NCBI GenBank assembly: GCA_965223165.1
Contig: CBDCVQ010000001.1
Span: 124,001-188,000 of the forward strand
From: JABDMH01 sp965223165
GTDB lineage: Bacteria; Bacteroidota; Bacteroidia; Chitinophagales; Saprospiraceae
DNA length: 64,000 nucleotides
Direction of reading: 5' to 3'
Shown piece after piece: positions 63,473-64,000 of the stretch (position 1 is its first letter; each line of letters begins with the position of its first letter). A program made the position numbers and the translations under genes. The notes under the pieces are model-generated. The model made no database searches and had not been told where the DNA came from. It worked only from the letters and a program-made list of their open reading frames with translations.

Positions 63473-64000
63473 TTCATATTTGGTTTATTCCGCGCAACTT
63501 ACCTCATAACCGCAATTCTATTACGTGATACACCCTAAAATCGGTGCTAATCCGCTGCTGCTCGTGTGCTACCACGGATACCCGCAACGCCTCAGCGCCC
63601 GGCATGTACCAACAGAAGGGGCTCCCAGACCAACAGGTCTTTGGCCCAACCACAACACCCTAATTGGCCCATACACACCTTACGGCCGCAGCACACCCAC
63701 CCAACTTGTAATCTGCTGTACTTAGACTCCGAATATTCCAGAAATGGAATACCTCAATATAACGAATGTTAGAACAACAAGCAAATCCACCGCAGGGCAT
63801 CAAACAAAAGAGACAAGCTTATTCTCTAGACCCAAGCCCATCGAAGATCATCAACTCAGGTACCGGCTATCCATCAGACGAGAGATCCGGCAGCCTCCGC
63901 TAACCCTACATTCAACACCCTACGGCCGCCGCTCCGACCGCTCATTGCGATCTGTGCGGCCATTGTCATACATGCCTAGGACCGCGACGACCTGATCGCC
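63473..64000. other. Right-edge region without a supported gene
   Basis: Short plus-strand frames (Pro/His/Thr/Arg-rich) have no domain character. The stretch should contain the promoter of the SIR2-like gene on the minus strand. The word CCTTACGGCCGCAGC near 63672 recurs as CCCTACGGCCGCCGC near 63920, too short to interpret. Confidence 0.35.

Noticed and set aside
63473..63995. Plus-strand frames at the right edge
   Set aside because: Pro/His/Arg-rich translations without domains, typical of non-coding frames.
1..64000. Possible CRISPR array or rRNA operon
   Set aside because: I found no regularly spaced repeats with unique spacers and no rRNA-like stretches. The phased iterons at 20969-21080 are too short and too close to be CRISPR repeats.

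Overview
The window looks like a chromosomal segment of a Bacteroidota bacterium, most likely a Saprospiraceae/Lewinella-like member. This is inferred from protein style: leucine-rich and SprB-like adhesin repeats, a type IX secretion (T9SS) C-terminal sorting domain, a LytTR/LytS-type pair and dCache sensor proteins. It is supported by promoters with the Bacteroidota -7 box (TAnnTTTG) upstream of a thioredoxin-like gene and the perR-katG operon. The family-level placement is a guess. There is no rRNA and no CRISPR array.

Region 1 (1-10.3 kb, minus strand) is a secreted giant-protein locus. A very large LRR/SprB-repeat protein with a polymorphic-toxin-like C-terminus is followed by a multi-pass membrane protein (candidate immunity protein), a T9SS cargo protein, two small unknown proteins and a second, partial copy of the membrane protein. 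The giant gene is split by an IS5-family element. The 4-bp target duplication and the reading frame both reconstruct exactly when the element is removed.

Region 2 (10.8-18.6 kb) holds a sodium:solute symporter with an SsuD-like flavin monooxygenase, a secreted alpha/beta hydrolase with an AraC-type regulator, a VOC protein and a TPR membrane protein.

Region 3 (18-23.8 kb) is about redox and stress. A thioredoxin-like gene and a DUF2024 gene share an identical operator-like sequence in their promoters and lie upstream of a cysteine-rich MarR regulator. Next come an AbiEi-like/Fic fusion with phased repeats upstream, and a perR-katG operon with a perfect 7-1-7 Fur-family box.

Region 4 (23.9-28.1 kb) is a type II restriction-modification pair (PaeR7I/XhoI-like nuclease overlapping a beta-class methyltransferase), then a YD-repeat-like protein, a cluster of stacked hairpins and a secreted alpha/beta hydrolase.

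Region 5 (29.4-38.1 kb) is a tightly spaced three-gene unit: a trypsin-like plus subtilisin-like double protease, an M19-dipeptidase-like metal hydrolase, and a 1348-residue dCache membrane protein with a degenerate NTPase-like cytoplasmic part. It is the best candidate here for an undescribed system.

Region 6 (38.5-50.4 kb) holds a hydrolase broken at a G8 run, the Pnkp-Hen1 RNA repair operon, a tRNA-Tyr with tRNA-like remnants, a tyrosinase-VWA fusion and a LytTR/LytS-like two-component pair.

Region 7 (50.6-58.6 kb, plus strand) is a tandem family of beta-lactamase-fold serine hydrolases and esterases. It includes one probable pseudoenzyme, one frameshifted gene, one esterase-hydrolase fusion and one decayed copy.

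Region 8 (58.8-64 kb) is a secreted coiled-coil protein gene split precisely by an IS3-family element (5-bp target duplication), followed by a SIR2-domain protein of the kind found in antiphage systems.
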